A DNA stretch of 64,000 nt from an uncultured archaeon (GTDB taxonomy: Archaea; Nanobdellota; Nanobdellia; Pacearchaeales; GW2011-AR1), in the NCBI GenBank assembly GCA_902385625.1, contig CABMGE010000027.1:19173-83172 (forward strand), read 5' to 3'. Positions within the stretch are counted from its first letter, which is position 1. Every line of letters starts with the position of its first letter. Both the position numbers and the translations under genes were made by a program. Under the pieces are notes generated by a model. That model had not been told where the DNA came from, made no database searches, and saw only the letters and a list, made by a program, of their open reading frames with translations. Positions 8,714-16,121 of the stretch are shown here, in pieces.

Positions 8714-10765
8714 TTAGTTTCTAGGTATCCAAGGATTAGTCCGATCATTTCTATCAGGACCGACCCTATATGCAATAACCTTATTATCTTGAATTTGTAA
8801 CTGAGTTGGATAGGAATAAGTATCTTTAGAAGGGGCTATGGAAGGATCTGGTTGAAATCCTAATTGAGCTGCTTGTTGTCCAGTTACATATAAACCATCA
8901 CTTTTTACATTTTTAGCACAAGTTGGACACCAACTAGGTTCGGTCATTTCTACCTCGAGTACTTTTCCTTTAGAAAGATCAGCAACACTACTATCTTTTA
9001 CATAATTTATATCAGGTTTACCTTGAAACATATTTTTTCCTACAGGATCTTGATAAACCTCATAAGAAGGTTTAGTCTCAATACCAGTAGTTTCTTTAGG
9101 AGTTTCTGAAGCAGCCCCTTCATCTCCTCCAAGTAAAACAACTGCTTTCCCTTTTTCAGCGCTAACAGAAGCAGCAACCCCTTTATCTTCCTCAGTAACT
9201 CCCTTAAGAGCATCTTCTACTCCTTTAACAAGACCAGCCAATTCTTTTCCAGCTTCGCCAGAAGTAGCATCTTTACCAGGAAGTTTATTTGGATCACCAG
9301 TTGCAACTCTCTGATTTCCAGCAGAACTTACAGCATTTAAATCTGCTTTGGATAAAGCCCATTGAGAAACATCACCACCATTTGCATGCATCCATAAATT
9401 TCCATAAGCATCATAATATTTTATATCTCCAGTTCCAGAAGCATATATTTTATGTTCAAGAGCTTTTGCATAATCATTCATAGTAACAGGATTTGTTTTA
9501 TCATTATTGTTTACAACAATATAATTATCCTTTCCAATAAATATCTCATTTGCTCCTAAACTTTTTTGAAACGCAGCATCTTTGCTAATATCTTTGGTTC
9601 TGTCCATGCTAACTGACTCTCCATTGCTAACTGAAAAAGAATAATCAATAAACTGTGTCTTTGCATCAGCCAGGTTATAATCAATTTTAGGAACTGCAAA
9701 TCTAACTCTTCCATCATCAACAGTCATTTTTCCATTAGGATCAATTGTAAAAGAAGCAAACCCATTTTTTCCACCCTCTCCTTGAGGCTGAACAAAAGAA
9801 TATCCGGATTTAGAGTCTCCAATTAATAGAGAAGGTATTTTTGAAAGATCATTTCTCATATCTGCAAGAGTATTATATGTCTGAGGATTATTATCAATCA
9901 TTGTAGCCTTAAGGCTGTTCCCATCTTTCCCAGTTTTTAATTCAAATACAAAACTTCCATCTCTTTCTCCAAACCCTGCATTAATTGATTTTTTTGCACC
10001 TTCATAAGAAAGTTGCACTTTTTCATCAAGGCTAAGACCTGGACTGATGTCTAAATATTGAGTTTTCCCACCTTTGACAGTTTGACCTATTACCAAATTG
10101 CCTTTTGGAGGAACAATTTCAGATTTCATAGTAGTTTTACCATTAGCATCTTTTACAGGATTATATTTTACAGAACCAATATCGCTAGATATACTTTTTA
10201 CATTTTTATTAAGAGTCACTTCACCATTAGGTTTACCATCTTTTGTAAATTGAAGTTTAATAGAATTTGTTTTTCCCTCTTTATTTTTTTCAACTTTTAA
10301 TCCAACTCCAGCAGGCAGATTACTTACATCTAGATTTTTTCCAAATTGATCTTTAAAGGCACTTTTTAAAATATCTCCTTGAACAGATTTTCCAGAACTA
10401 TCTGATTTGCCTTCTGCTTCTTTAAAGAATTTTTGAGATTCCTCCGTAGGAAGAGCAGCATAAATTTTAGCCTTTTGATCAGCTGTAGCTCCAGACCAAA
10501 TCCTTACCTTATCCTCGATTTTTCCATCACTCCAAGTCTTTATTGCAATATCCTTCATAGGCTCTCCATTAACCTTTTGTTCTAAGACAAATACAAATGT
10601 AGTGGGAGTATAGGTATCAAGATAGCCATGCATAGGAGTTCTATCTTCATCAGAAGTCGGAGCTATTACTCCTGCCGAAATAAAGCAGATTAACAAAATT
10701 AAAAATAAGAATCCTGCGAATAATTTTAATTCATTTTTACCCAAAACATCTCTTTTATTTTTCAT
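8714..10765 (-). CDS. large secreted protein with C-terminal thioredoxin-like WCxxC domain
   Basis: An N-terminal hydrophobic segment (about residues 12-33, ending ISAG) directs export. The body is a long beta-rich, Lys/Asp/Gly-rich region with repeated KDGKPNGEV- or DPNGKMTV-like turns. Like its neighbour it has a low-complexity Gly/Glu/Lys spacer (about 500-560), including LLGGDE, which parallels LLGGDD in the 892-aa protein. The C-terminus has EPSWCPTC (Cys613, Cys616), then SDGLYVTGQQA and SYPTQLQIQDNK (Pro653), a thioredoxin-like arrangement. The body differs from the paralog, so only the spacer and tail are clearly shared. It follows the pilin-like gene at 10831 by 65 nt. Confidence 0.75.
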   Translation of the reverse strand: MKNKRDVLGKNELKLFAGFLFLILLICFISAGVIAPTSDEDRTPMHGYLDTYTPTTFVFVLEQKVNGEPMKDIAIKTWSDGKIEDKVRIWSGATADQKAKIYAALPTEESQKFFKEAEGKSDSSGKSVQGDILKSAFKDQFGKNLDVSNLPAGVGLKVEKNKEGKTNSIKLQFTKDGKPNGEVTLNKNVKSISSDIGSVKYNPVKDANGKTTMKSEIVPPKGNLVIGQTVKGGKTQYLDISPGLSLDEKVQLSYEGAKKSINAGFGERDGSFVFELKTGKDGNSLKATMIDNNPQTYNTLADMRNDLSKIPSLLIGDSKSGYSFVQPQGEGGKNGFASFTIDPNGKMTVDDGRVRFAVPKIDYNLADAKTQFIDYSFSVSNGESVSMDRTKDISKDAAFQKSLGANEIFIGKDNYIVVNNNDKTNPVTMNDYAKALEHKIYASGTGDIKYYDAYGNLWMHANGGDVSQWALSKADLNAVSSAGNQRVATGDPNKLPGKDATSGEAGKELAGLVKGVEDALKGVTEEDKGVAASVSAEKGKAVVLLGGDEGAASETPKETTGIETKPSYEVYQDPVGKNMFQGKPDINYVKDSSVADLSKGKVLEVEMTEPSWCPTCAKNVKSDGLYVTGQQAAQLGFQPDPSIAPSKDTYSYPTQLQIQDNKVIAYRVGPDRNDRTNPWIPRN

Positions 10766-10830
10766 TTTCTTTTTTCTTAAATAACTTTGATATTTATATT
10801 TTTTATTATCTTCTAATAATATCTTTAAAT

Positions 10831-11655
10831 TTAACCTGTTGATGCAGGACTTGGAATTGAAGATATTTCCTCATTGTTTCCCGCATTATATTTATTTAAC
10901 CATTCAAAATAATAGGGTTCAGAGGTAGTTCGATTATCCATTAAAAGCATTAAAAGTGAATTGTCTTTTGCATTAAAGCTGTAAACATATAAATCTTTTT
11001 CTTCAGCCATATCAGCAACGCAAGTTATACAAATCATATTTGGATCTGCCTTATGTGAATCAGTAATATATTTTCCAATTTCAATTATATCAGAGAGTTT
11101 AGAATTCTCATTTACACTAGCATCCTTCATCTCAATCCTCATCGTATTACCTTCCTTGCTAATTGTAACCGGCATATCAATTAAAAAATTAACACTTCCT
11201 TTTTGTATTGAAGCTTTTGTTTTAGAAGTTCCATGTTTTATATCAAAACCAGTTGCATTAACTCCGCGAAAGCATTCTAAAAATTCTTTTTCATACTCTT
11301 TGCCAAGTTCTTTTTCAATAACAGTTTTGTCAGGCATTAAAAAACTTCCCTGATAATAATAGTAAGGAATAAAAGTCCATCCCAAATCAAAAGACTTTTC
11401 AGGTTTATCAGAATATCCTCCCTGAATTCCGATTTTTTCAAGGGAGCTTTTTGCAGAATATTCAGTACAAGTCACAATTGAACTTCTCAAATTATCCATA
11501 GTGGGCTTTATATCCTCTCTTAAAAAGAAATCGTTATTTGAACTGCCTGAATTTTTAGTAAAAAAATAATAACCAGCTCCTCCACCTGCCACAACTAAAA
11601 TTGCAATTATTATAAAAACCGTAACCTGTCCGCGATTCAAAACCCCTCTTTTCAT
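10831..11655 (-). CDS. pilin-like membrane-anchored surface protein, paralog of 5048-5923
   Basis: First gene of the minus-strand surface cluster. N-terminus RGQVTVFIIIAILVVAGG is a class III-like signal (RGQ junction followed by a long hydrophobic stretch), without the Glu typical of pilins. The predicted extracellular part keeps four cysteines: VTCTE, FLECFRG and an ICITC pair near residue 210. The blocks FLIDMPVTISK and YYFEWLNKY align with FLVNYPLQISK and YLFYFANKY of the 291-aa paralog. Promoter TTTATAAA lies exactly 29 nt upstream. A CxxC in both anchored proteins and a WCxxC in both large secreted ones suggest redox pairing between them; this is inference. Confidence 0.72.
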   Translation of the reverse strand: MKRGVLNRGQVTVFIIIAILVVAGGGAGYYFFTKNSGSSNNDFFLREDIKPTMDNLRSSIVTCTEYSAKSSLEKIGIQGGYSDKPEKSFDLGWTFIPYYYYQGSFLMPDKTVIEKELGKEYEKEFLECFRGVNATGFDIKHGTSKTKASIQKGSVNFLIDMPVTISKEGNTMRIEMKDASVNENSKLSDIIEIGKYITDSHKADPNMICITCVADMAEEKDLYVYSFNAKDNSLLMLLMDNRTTSEPYYFEWLNKYNAGNNEEISSIPSPASTG

Positions 11656-11676
11656 AATAATTATTAGAGATCATAA

Positions 11677-11684
11677 TTTATAAA
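11677..11684 (-). promoter_or_regulatory. TATA-like box for the surface cluster
   Basis: TTTATAAA, first base (minus strand) 29 nt upstream of the ATG at 11655. It lies in the 106-bp region shared with the divergent surface-protein gene at 11762. Confidence 0.65.
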
Positions 11685-11761
11685 CTTTTCATAAGAAGGT
11701 TCAACATGTTGTATTATTAAAGACCACACGAAATTATAAAAAAACATGATTATATTCTTGC

Positions 11762-13465
11762 ATGGTTAGCACTGATTACAAAATATTAAAAGAAATAATA
11801 TTAATCTTATTTTTTTCTATATTTATTATAGCAGTATCAGAAGTTTCTGCAGTACAAACATTTAGCATAGTCGCAAATACAGGTTCAGGGGGAAATATTA
11901 CTCCAGCAGGAACAACAATAGTAAACTCCGGGGACAATCAAATCTATACAATAACTCCTAATTCATATTTTTATGTCTTAAATGTATTTGTAGATAATTT
12001 TTCTATAGGGCCGATTCAAAATTATACATTTGCACATGTTTCAGCAAATCACACAATTTCAGCAACATTCACAAATTATCCTACAATGACATTCAAATAC
12101 ATTAATTCATCAGCAAGTCAGGGAGGAACAATTTCTCCTCTTGGAACCATATCATTTACTCCAATAATGAAAAATCAAGCATATACAATAACTCCTGATC
12201 CAGGATTTGGAATTGCAAATGTCTTAGTGGACGGCGTTTCTAAAGGAGCACTATCAACCTATTCATTTACTAACTTTTCAGGAGACCATGAAATATATGC
12301 TATGTTTGGATCTCCCCCTACAACAAGTGATGATTTTAATGAAAAAAAACAAGCCATATGCCAAAAAACAAATCAAACAATAACCCTAAGTGAACAATGT
12401 GGAACCTCTGGATGCAACTGGACAAAATATTGCTTAGAAAAGAATTGTAATCCTGCAAATGGAACTATCTATAATGGGCCTGTAACAATTGGAGAAGGAA
12501 AAACCTATTTCAGATATCAAACTAAATCAAATTCAGGCATAATGCAAAACATTACTGAAAGGATCTTTGTAATCGATCCAACTTGTTTTTCAAATCCAAG
12601 CATGAGTGTTAATACTGCAACAGAGAATGAAATAAATGATACAGATTATTATATTAGTTTTAATCCAACACTTAATGGAACAATACAAATGTCAGTTAGA
12701 AAAACTAAATCAGAACCTGATTTAAATCCGAATTCAGGAGTCACTTCTTTAGGAAAATATCTTGAAATTATTGCACCGCAATTAGTTGGAAACATTTCAA
12801 ATGCAACAATAAAAATAATGTTCTCTAATGATGAAATTTCTGCAGCAGGAATAGAAAAATCAACTTTAAAATTATGGTTCTATAATCTAGCAACATCAAG
12901 TTGGCAAGTAATAGACTCCCTGAGTGGAGGAATTAATGAAACAGACAACTATGTCTGGGCAAACACAAATCACTTTTCAATCTGGGGAATATTTGGAAGC
13001 ACCCCTGCTCCTCCAGAAAATCCTCCTGCACCTTCAGGAAGTGGTGGGGGAAGCGGAGGTGGTGGTGGAGGCGGTGGAGGAAGTAGCATAAGCTGTACAA
13101 CTAATTGGAAATGCACTGAATGGAGTCCATGTATAGAAAGCAGACAAACGCGAAGTTGTTCAAAAGCAAATGAACATTGTTCAGTTAGTGAAAGTAAACC
13201 AATTGAAAGCCAAGAATGTATTGTAAAACTTGCTTCAAATTATACAAAAAATGATTATGCAGAGAATATTACACAAATCCCTGCAAACTTAAGTGATTCA
13301 AATACTAGTTCAGGAATTTCAGGAATAACAGGAGCAGTTATTGGTGCAGTTAACAAAAACAAAAAAGCAATAATGGGAATTGTAATTACCTTAATAATTA
13401 TTATAGTAGCCTCATTAATCTCATTTAGAGAAAGAAAAACATCTAAAAAACATATTAAAAAATAA
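11762..13465 (+). CDS. cell-surface protein: InlB-type repeats, thrombospondin-1-like module, C-terminal TM
   Basis: Signal peptide to about residue 30 (VSA cleavage region). Two ~75-residue repeats follow, each with a G-N/T-I-SP/TP start, a YTITP strand and a V.VDN/VDG.S element, resembling the bacterial InlB_B repeat. A middle region has Cys pairs (SEQCGTSGCNW) and a C-terminal beta domain ending near FSIWGIFG. A pure Gly/Ser linker leads to a thrombospondin type 1-like module (WKCTEWSPC, then R..RSC). The last ~45 residues hold ITGAVIGAV, a membrane span (IMGIVITLIIIIVASLI) and a basic tail. It is likely an adhesin or surface-layer component. A TTATAAAA element (11734-11741) puts the transcript start at the ATG. 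Confidence 0.8.
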   Translation: MVSTDYKILKEIILILFFSIFIIAVSEVSAVQTFSIVANTGSGGNITPAGTTIVNSGDNQIYTITPNSYFYVLNVFVDNFSIGPIQNYTFAHVSANHTISATFTNYPTMTFKYINSSASQGGTISPLGTISFTPIMKNQAYTITPDPGFGIANVLVDGVSKGALSTYSFTNFSGDHEIYAMFGSPPTTSDDFNEKKQAICQKTNQTITLSEQCGTSGCNWTKYCLEKNCNPANGTIYNGPVTIGEGKTYFRYQTKSNSGIMQNITERIFVIDPTCFSNPSMSVNTATENEINDTDYYISFNPTLNGTIQMSVRKTKSEPDLNPNSGVTSLGKYLEIIAPQLVGNISNATIKIMFSNDEISAAGIEKSTLKLWFYNLATSSWQVIDSLSGGINETDNYVWANTNHFSIWGIFGSTPAPPENPPAPSGSGGGSGGGGGGGGGSSISCTTNWKCTEWSPCIESRQTRSCSKANEHCSVSESKPIESQECIVKLASNYTKNDYAENITQIPANLSDSNTSSGISGITGAVIGAVNKNKKAIMGIVITLIIIIVASLISFRERKTSKKHIKK

Positions 13466-13540
13466 ACCATGCCCCCACCGCCGACCATCCCTTTGTGGGA
13501 AATTTTGGGGACCCAAAGATTAATGAAGTATCCTTTTAAA

Positions 13541-14101
13541 TCAGTTTAACTCTATACTATTAGCTATTTTTTTTGCTTCGTTTAATTCTAAAATTGCCCC
13601 CGAAGTATTGGAACTATCCTTCGGCAGAGTAAATGATACTAAAAGAAGATGATGACCTTTTCCAATAAACCACCAATGCATAAGAAGGGGTTTATTATCC
13701 TCAATAGGCTCATCAATATACTCCATAACATATTTAGAATTTTCAGTATAAATCAGGGAATTTTTAAATTTATAACTTTGTTCCTCAAAATAGGACTTTG
13801 AAATAGTATCAGAAGTTGTATTTAACAAAGTAATTCTTAAAGTTCCTAAACCCTTATTTTTATAAAGCATTAAAGTACCTTCTTCATCAAATCCTTGGTT
13901 CCAATTTTCAGGAAATAGTAAAGTGAATTCATTTCCTGGAGAAATAAATTTCTTGAAATTTATGGGATTTATTTCATCTAAATTTTTATTCTTTTGAGGC
14001 AAATTAATATTATTTATAGAATATACCAAAAAGACTATAACAATTAAAAGTAAGACCAAGATAATGATTATAGATAAGATTAATAAATTTCTTCGATTCA
14101 T
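13541..14101 (-). CDS. membrane-anchored protein with PsbP/DUF3805-like domain
   Basis: One N-terminal membrane segment (residues 6-28) and an external domain of about 150 residues. The domain runs FTLLFPENWNQGFDEEGTLM, then GLGTLRITLLN, HWWFIGKGHHLLLVSF and a final helix ELNEAKKIANSIELN. This order, a PENW start, a basic/hydrophobic hairpin and a last helix followed by SI, is like small lipoprotein-type domains of the PsbP/DUF3805 kind. The resemblance is by pattern only. It is convergent with the surface protein at 11762, and the short space between them holds an imperfect GGG/CCC hairpin (13491-13518). Confidence 0.6.
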   Translation of the reverse strand: MNRRNLLILSIIIILVLLLIVIVFLVYSINNINLPQKNKNLDEINPINFKKFISPGNEFTLLFPENWNQGFDEEGTLMLYKNKGLGTLRITLLNTTSDTISKSYFEEQSYKFKNSLIYTENSKYVMEYIDEPIEDNKPLLMHWWFIGKGHHLLLVSFTLPKDSSNTSGAILELNEAKKIANSIELN

Positions 14102-14260
14102 ATTTTTTTATACGAACCGCCCTATAAATAATTTTACTCTTATTTTTATTACCTATGGGAAGTATCATCCACCCACTCCAACGGATATACTGTGTCTCGA
14201 CAAGATTTAATAATTTTTATTAAAAAAGCGTGTCCCCCCGTTTTAGACAAAAAGTATTAA

Positions 14261-14333
14261 TGCCCCCACCGGGATTCGAACCCGGGTCACAGCCTTGAGA
14301 AGGCCGTATGCTTGGCCTCTACACTATAGGGGC
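14261..14333 (-). tRNA. trnE: tRNA-Glu (anticodon CTC)
   Basis: 73-nt cloverleaf on the minus strand. Acceptor GCCCCTA/TGGGGGC, D stem GTGT/GCAT (with G-U pairs), anticodon stem CGGCC/GGCTG with loop TTCTCAA (anticodon CTC), T stem CCGGG/CCCGG with TTCGAAT loop, discriminator A. The variable region is four bases. It reads GAG. No intron and no encoded CCA. Confidence 0.94.
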
Positions 14334-14451
14334 ATAAGATAACAACCCAAAAATCGTTTATAAACCTAATTATTAAATGACAAATTTCAAGATTGATCAT
14401 TATAAATCATCATCATAAAGGTTAAAAATACGGTTTTTCTTATAAAATATC

Positions 14452-14604
14452 ATGGAAGACAGAAAAAAAGATGTTTGCCAAAAATGCAATAATACAGGCA
14501 TGATAAAAGATAAAGATGGTTCTATACATACATGTTTTGACTGCCTAACATCAGGAAGACTAGAACAGCATGGAAAGCCAAAAGATTCTGGAATAAGAAT
14601 ATAA
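14452..14604 (+). CDS. small zinc-ribbon-like protein (50 aa)
   Basis: A short frame that starts ATGGAAGACAG and ends at TAA 14602-14604. The 50-residue product has two CxxC pairs (VCQKCNNTG and HTCFDCLTSG) about 16 residues apart, a typical treble or zinc-ribbon spacing, and a basic hydrophilic tail. The first pair followed by NTG resembles one half of a DnaJ CxxCxGxG repeat. Such a cysteine pattern is unlikely by chance in DNA this A+T-rich. It lies between tRNA-Glu and the AroA-like gene. Function unknown; nucleic-acid or protein binding through zinc is likely. Confidence 0.7.
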   Translation: MEDRKKDVCQKCNNTGMIKDKDGSIHTCFDCLTSGRLEQHGKPKDSGIRI

Positions 14605-14622
14605 TTTTAATTAACTTGAATT

Positions 14623-15468
14623 TTAAATATATGAAGATTTTTCTAAAAAGGCCCAAAACTGCGGCCAGCTTTTATTAACACAATTAGGATACAAAAAATT
14701 AGCATCTTTATTTCTAAGAGCAATGGATTGCACAACTCTATGATCTTTTGAACTAACTTCATTTTGCAAAAGGCACTTTTCCATTTCAAGAATTCTATTA
14801 CTTTCATGACCAATCAGACTAGGCCATTTCTTCTCTCCTTCAAATTGAGTCATAATTCCAAAAGCCCTGGCAAAACAATAATCCTCTGCTTGTTCAGGTA
14901 CAAAATCAATTTTTCCAGTTTTAAGAAATCCAAGATAAGCTAAAGCTTGACTGAATATAGTATTATCATATCTAACTTCCCATTTTTTACCAAGAAGGCG
15001 AGAATTCTTCCAATGATCTATTGCATCATAAGTTAATTGAAGTTTATATGGAGGATTAATAATTCTTTCAGAATTTCCCATAAGCACAGAAGCACTTGCA
15101 AATTGCGAAGTATTATTATCAAGACTTAAAAGTTTTTCAAGGGAAAAATTAACAATTTCAGGATTATCACAAATAGATCTGTCTTTTAGTGTTCCTCTTA
15201 GAATAAATTCTCTTTCTTCTTTTAATTTCCAGGATGCAAATTTAAAAAACCGATAAAGAGTTCCTGATTCACCAACATCCAAAGAAAGATTAGATCTCCA
15301 CTGAATAGAAACATCATGCAAGGATTTAAGATCATCACTTAAACTTTCATAATTTTCTTTTAAAAAATCAATGCAATCATTATATCCATAGATTAAATCA
15401 AGAAAACCCATTCTTATAATCCAGGATTTATCATAGGGAATATATCCATTCTCAATTAACTTATCCAT
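14623..15468 (-). CDS. compact EPSP-synthase-like (AroA-fold) protein
   Basis: Not obvious by length (281 aa against about 430), but the conserved points of 5-enolpyruvylshikimate-3-phosphate synthase occur in order: DKSWIIR (Lys14, Ser15, Arg19, as in the KS...R start), GESGTLYR (66-73), LRGTLKDR (90-97), NTSQFASA (119-126, the SSQF block), AEDYCFARA (Asp196), HESNRILEM (Glu222, Arg225), KDHR (241-244) and CVNKSWPQF (Lys266). These are the phosphate, shikimate and PEP contacts of AroA. The missing ~145 residues come from several places, so whole strand-helix units seem trimmed. No other shikimate gene is nearby. A TTTTTAAA box (15492-15499) supports the start. The substrate may differ from shikimate phosphate. 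Confidence 0.7.
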   Translation of the reverse strand: MDKLIENGYIPYDKSWIIRMGFLDLIYGYNDCIDFLKENYESLSDDLKSLHDVSIQWRSNLSLDVGESGTLYRFFKFASWKLKEEREFILRGTLKDRSICDNPEIVNFSLEKLLSLDNNTSQFASASVLMGNSERIINPPYKLQLTYDAIDHWKNSRLLGKKWEVRYDNTIFSQALAYLGFLKTGKIDFVPEQAEDYCFARAFGIMTQFEGEKKWPSLIGHESNRILEMEKCLLQNEVSSKDHRVVQSIALRNKDANFLYPNCVNKSWPQFWAFLEKSSYI

Positions 15469-15590
15469 AAAAAAAGATAATTTAATTAATTTTTAAAAAT
15501 ATGTATAATGAATAATTCCATTCAATAACATCATACAGAGATAATATTAATATTTAAAAAAATTTCTTTCTGAAATAAAATAATTTTTCT

Positions 15591-15618
15591 TTATCCCCTC
15601 AATTTATAGGGGAGATAA
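15591..15618. repeat. G+C-core hairpin (TTATCCCC...GGGGAGATAA)
   Basis: Imperfect inverted repeat in the gap between the AroA-like gene and the EF-Tu-domain-2 gene. End sequence and core resemble hairpins at 29344 and 46404. It may be a terminator or a small repeat-family member. Confidence 0.45.
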
Positions 15619-15690
15619 ATGTAAAATTATATCAAATAAACAGTATAAACTTCAATTAAAAGATACCTTAAAAATATCCTTGTCTAAGGA

Positions 15691-15942
15691 TTAAGCGACT
15701 TTATACACCTTATATCCCTTGTTAGCTTTTTCACTTATCTTAATTCCAACACCATCTCCTTTTTTTGCAGAGTCTACATTTTTTCCATTAATCTGAATAC
15801 TATCAACAACCTGGGTAAAGTCTTTGTCTCCTCCAACAATTCGTATAGTGTCTCCAAGTTTTAAATTACCTTCTAGTTTAAGTGCAACTACTCGGGCATT
15901 TTCAAAAAAATTAAAAACTTCTCCAATTAATTTTCCTTCCAC
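15691..15942 (-). CDS. EF-Tu domain 2-like small protein (translation-factor-like)
   Basis: An 83-residue protein consisting of one beta-barrel like domain 2 of translational GTPases. It begins EGKLIGEVFNFFENARVVAL, continues LKLGDTIRIVGGDKDFTQ and ends ISEKANKGYKVYKV. The order IGEV - VA..L - LKLGD.I.I - Q.V.SIQI - GD.VGIK is that of the stand-alone elongation-factor-like proteins found in many archaea. There is no GTPase domain. Its role is unsettled; ribosome or tRNA contact is usually assumed. It is a single gene with its promoter in the A+T-rich region before homospermidine synthase, to which it is divergent. Confidence 0.8.
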   Translation of the reverse strand: MEGKLIGEVFNFFENARVVALKLEGNLKLGDTIRIVGGDKDFTQVVDSIQINGKNVDSAKKGDGVGIKISEKANKGYKVYKVA

Positions 15943-16092
15943 TTTAAAACTCCCGGGATTTTTGAATTTAAACTCCCTTTATTTAATAAAACCAAGGAAA
16001 TATTTAAAGTTTTGTAATTTTTTAAAAACATTTTAAAAATTGCCTAAATTTTATATTCGAGATTTTTAGAAATAATTAAAAAAACAAAAAGG

Positions 16093-16100
16093 TTTTTATA
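16093..16100 (+). promoter_or_regulatory. TATA-like box for homospermidine synthase
   Basis: TTTTTATA with its first base 29 nt before the ATG at 16122. This rules out the upstream TTG at 16101 as the start. Confidence 0.65.
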
Positions 16101-16121
16101 TTGATTTTTTATTACTTAACT

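Noticed and set aside
13255-13488. 77-codon minus-strand frame over the end of the surface protein gene
   Set aside because: It is the antisense of a TM-coding region, and a hydrophobic antisense product is expected there.
14102-14260. Possible non-coding RNA next to tRNA-Glu
   Set aside because: Slightly higher G+C, and short GTC/GAC pairings, but no C/D boxes, no stable extended fold and no recognisable RNA family; left unannotated.
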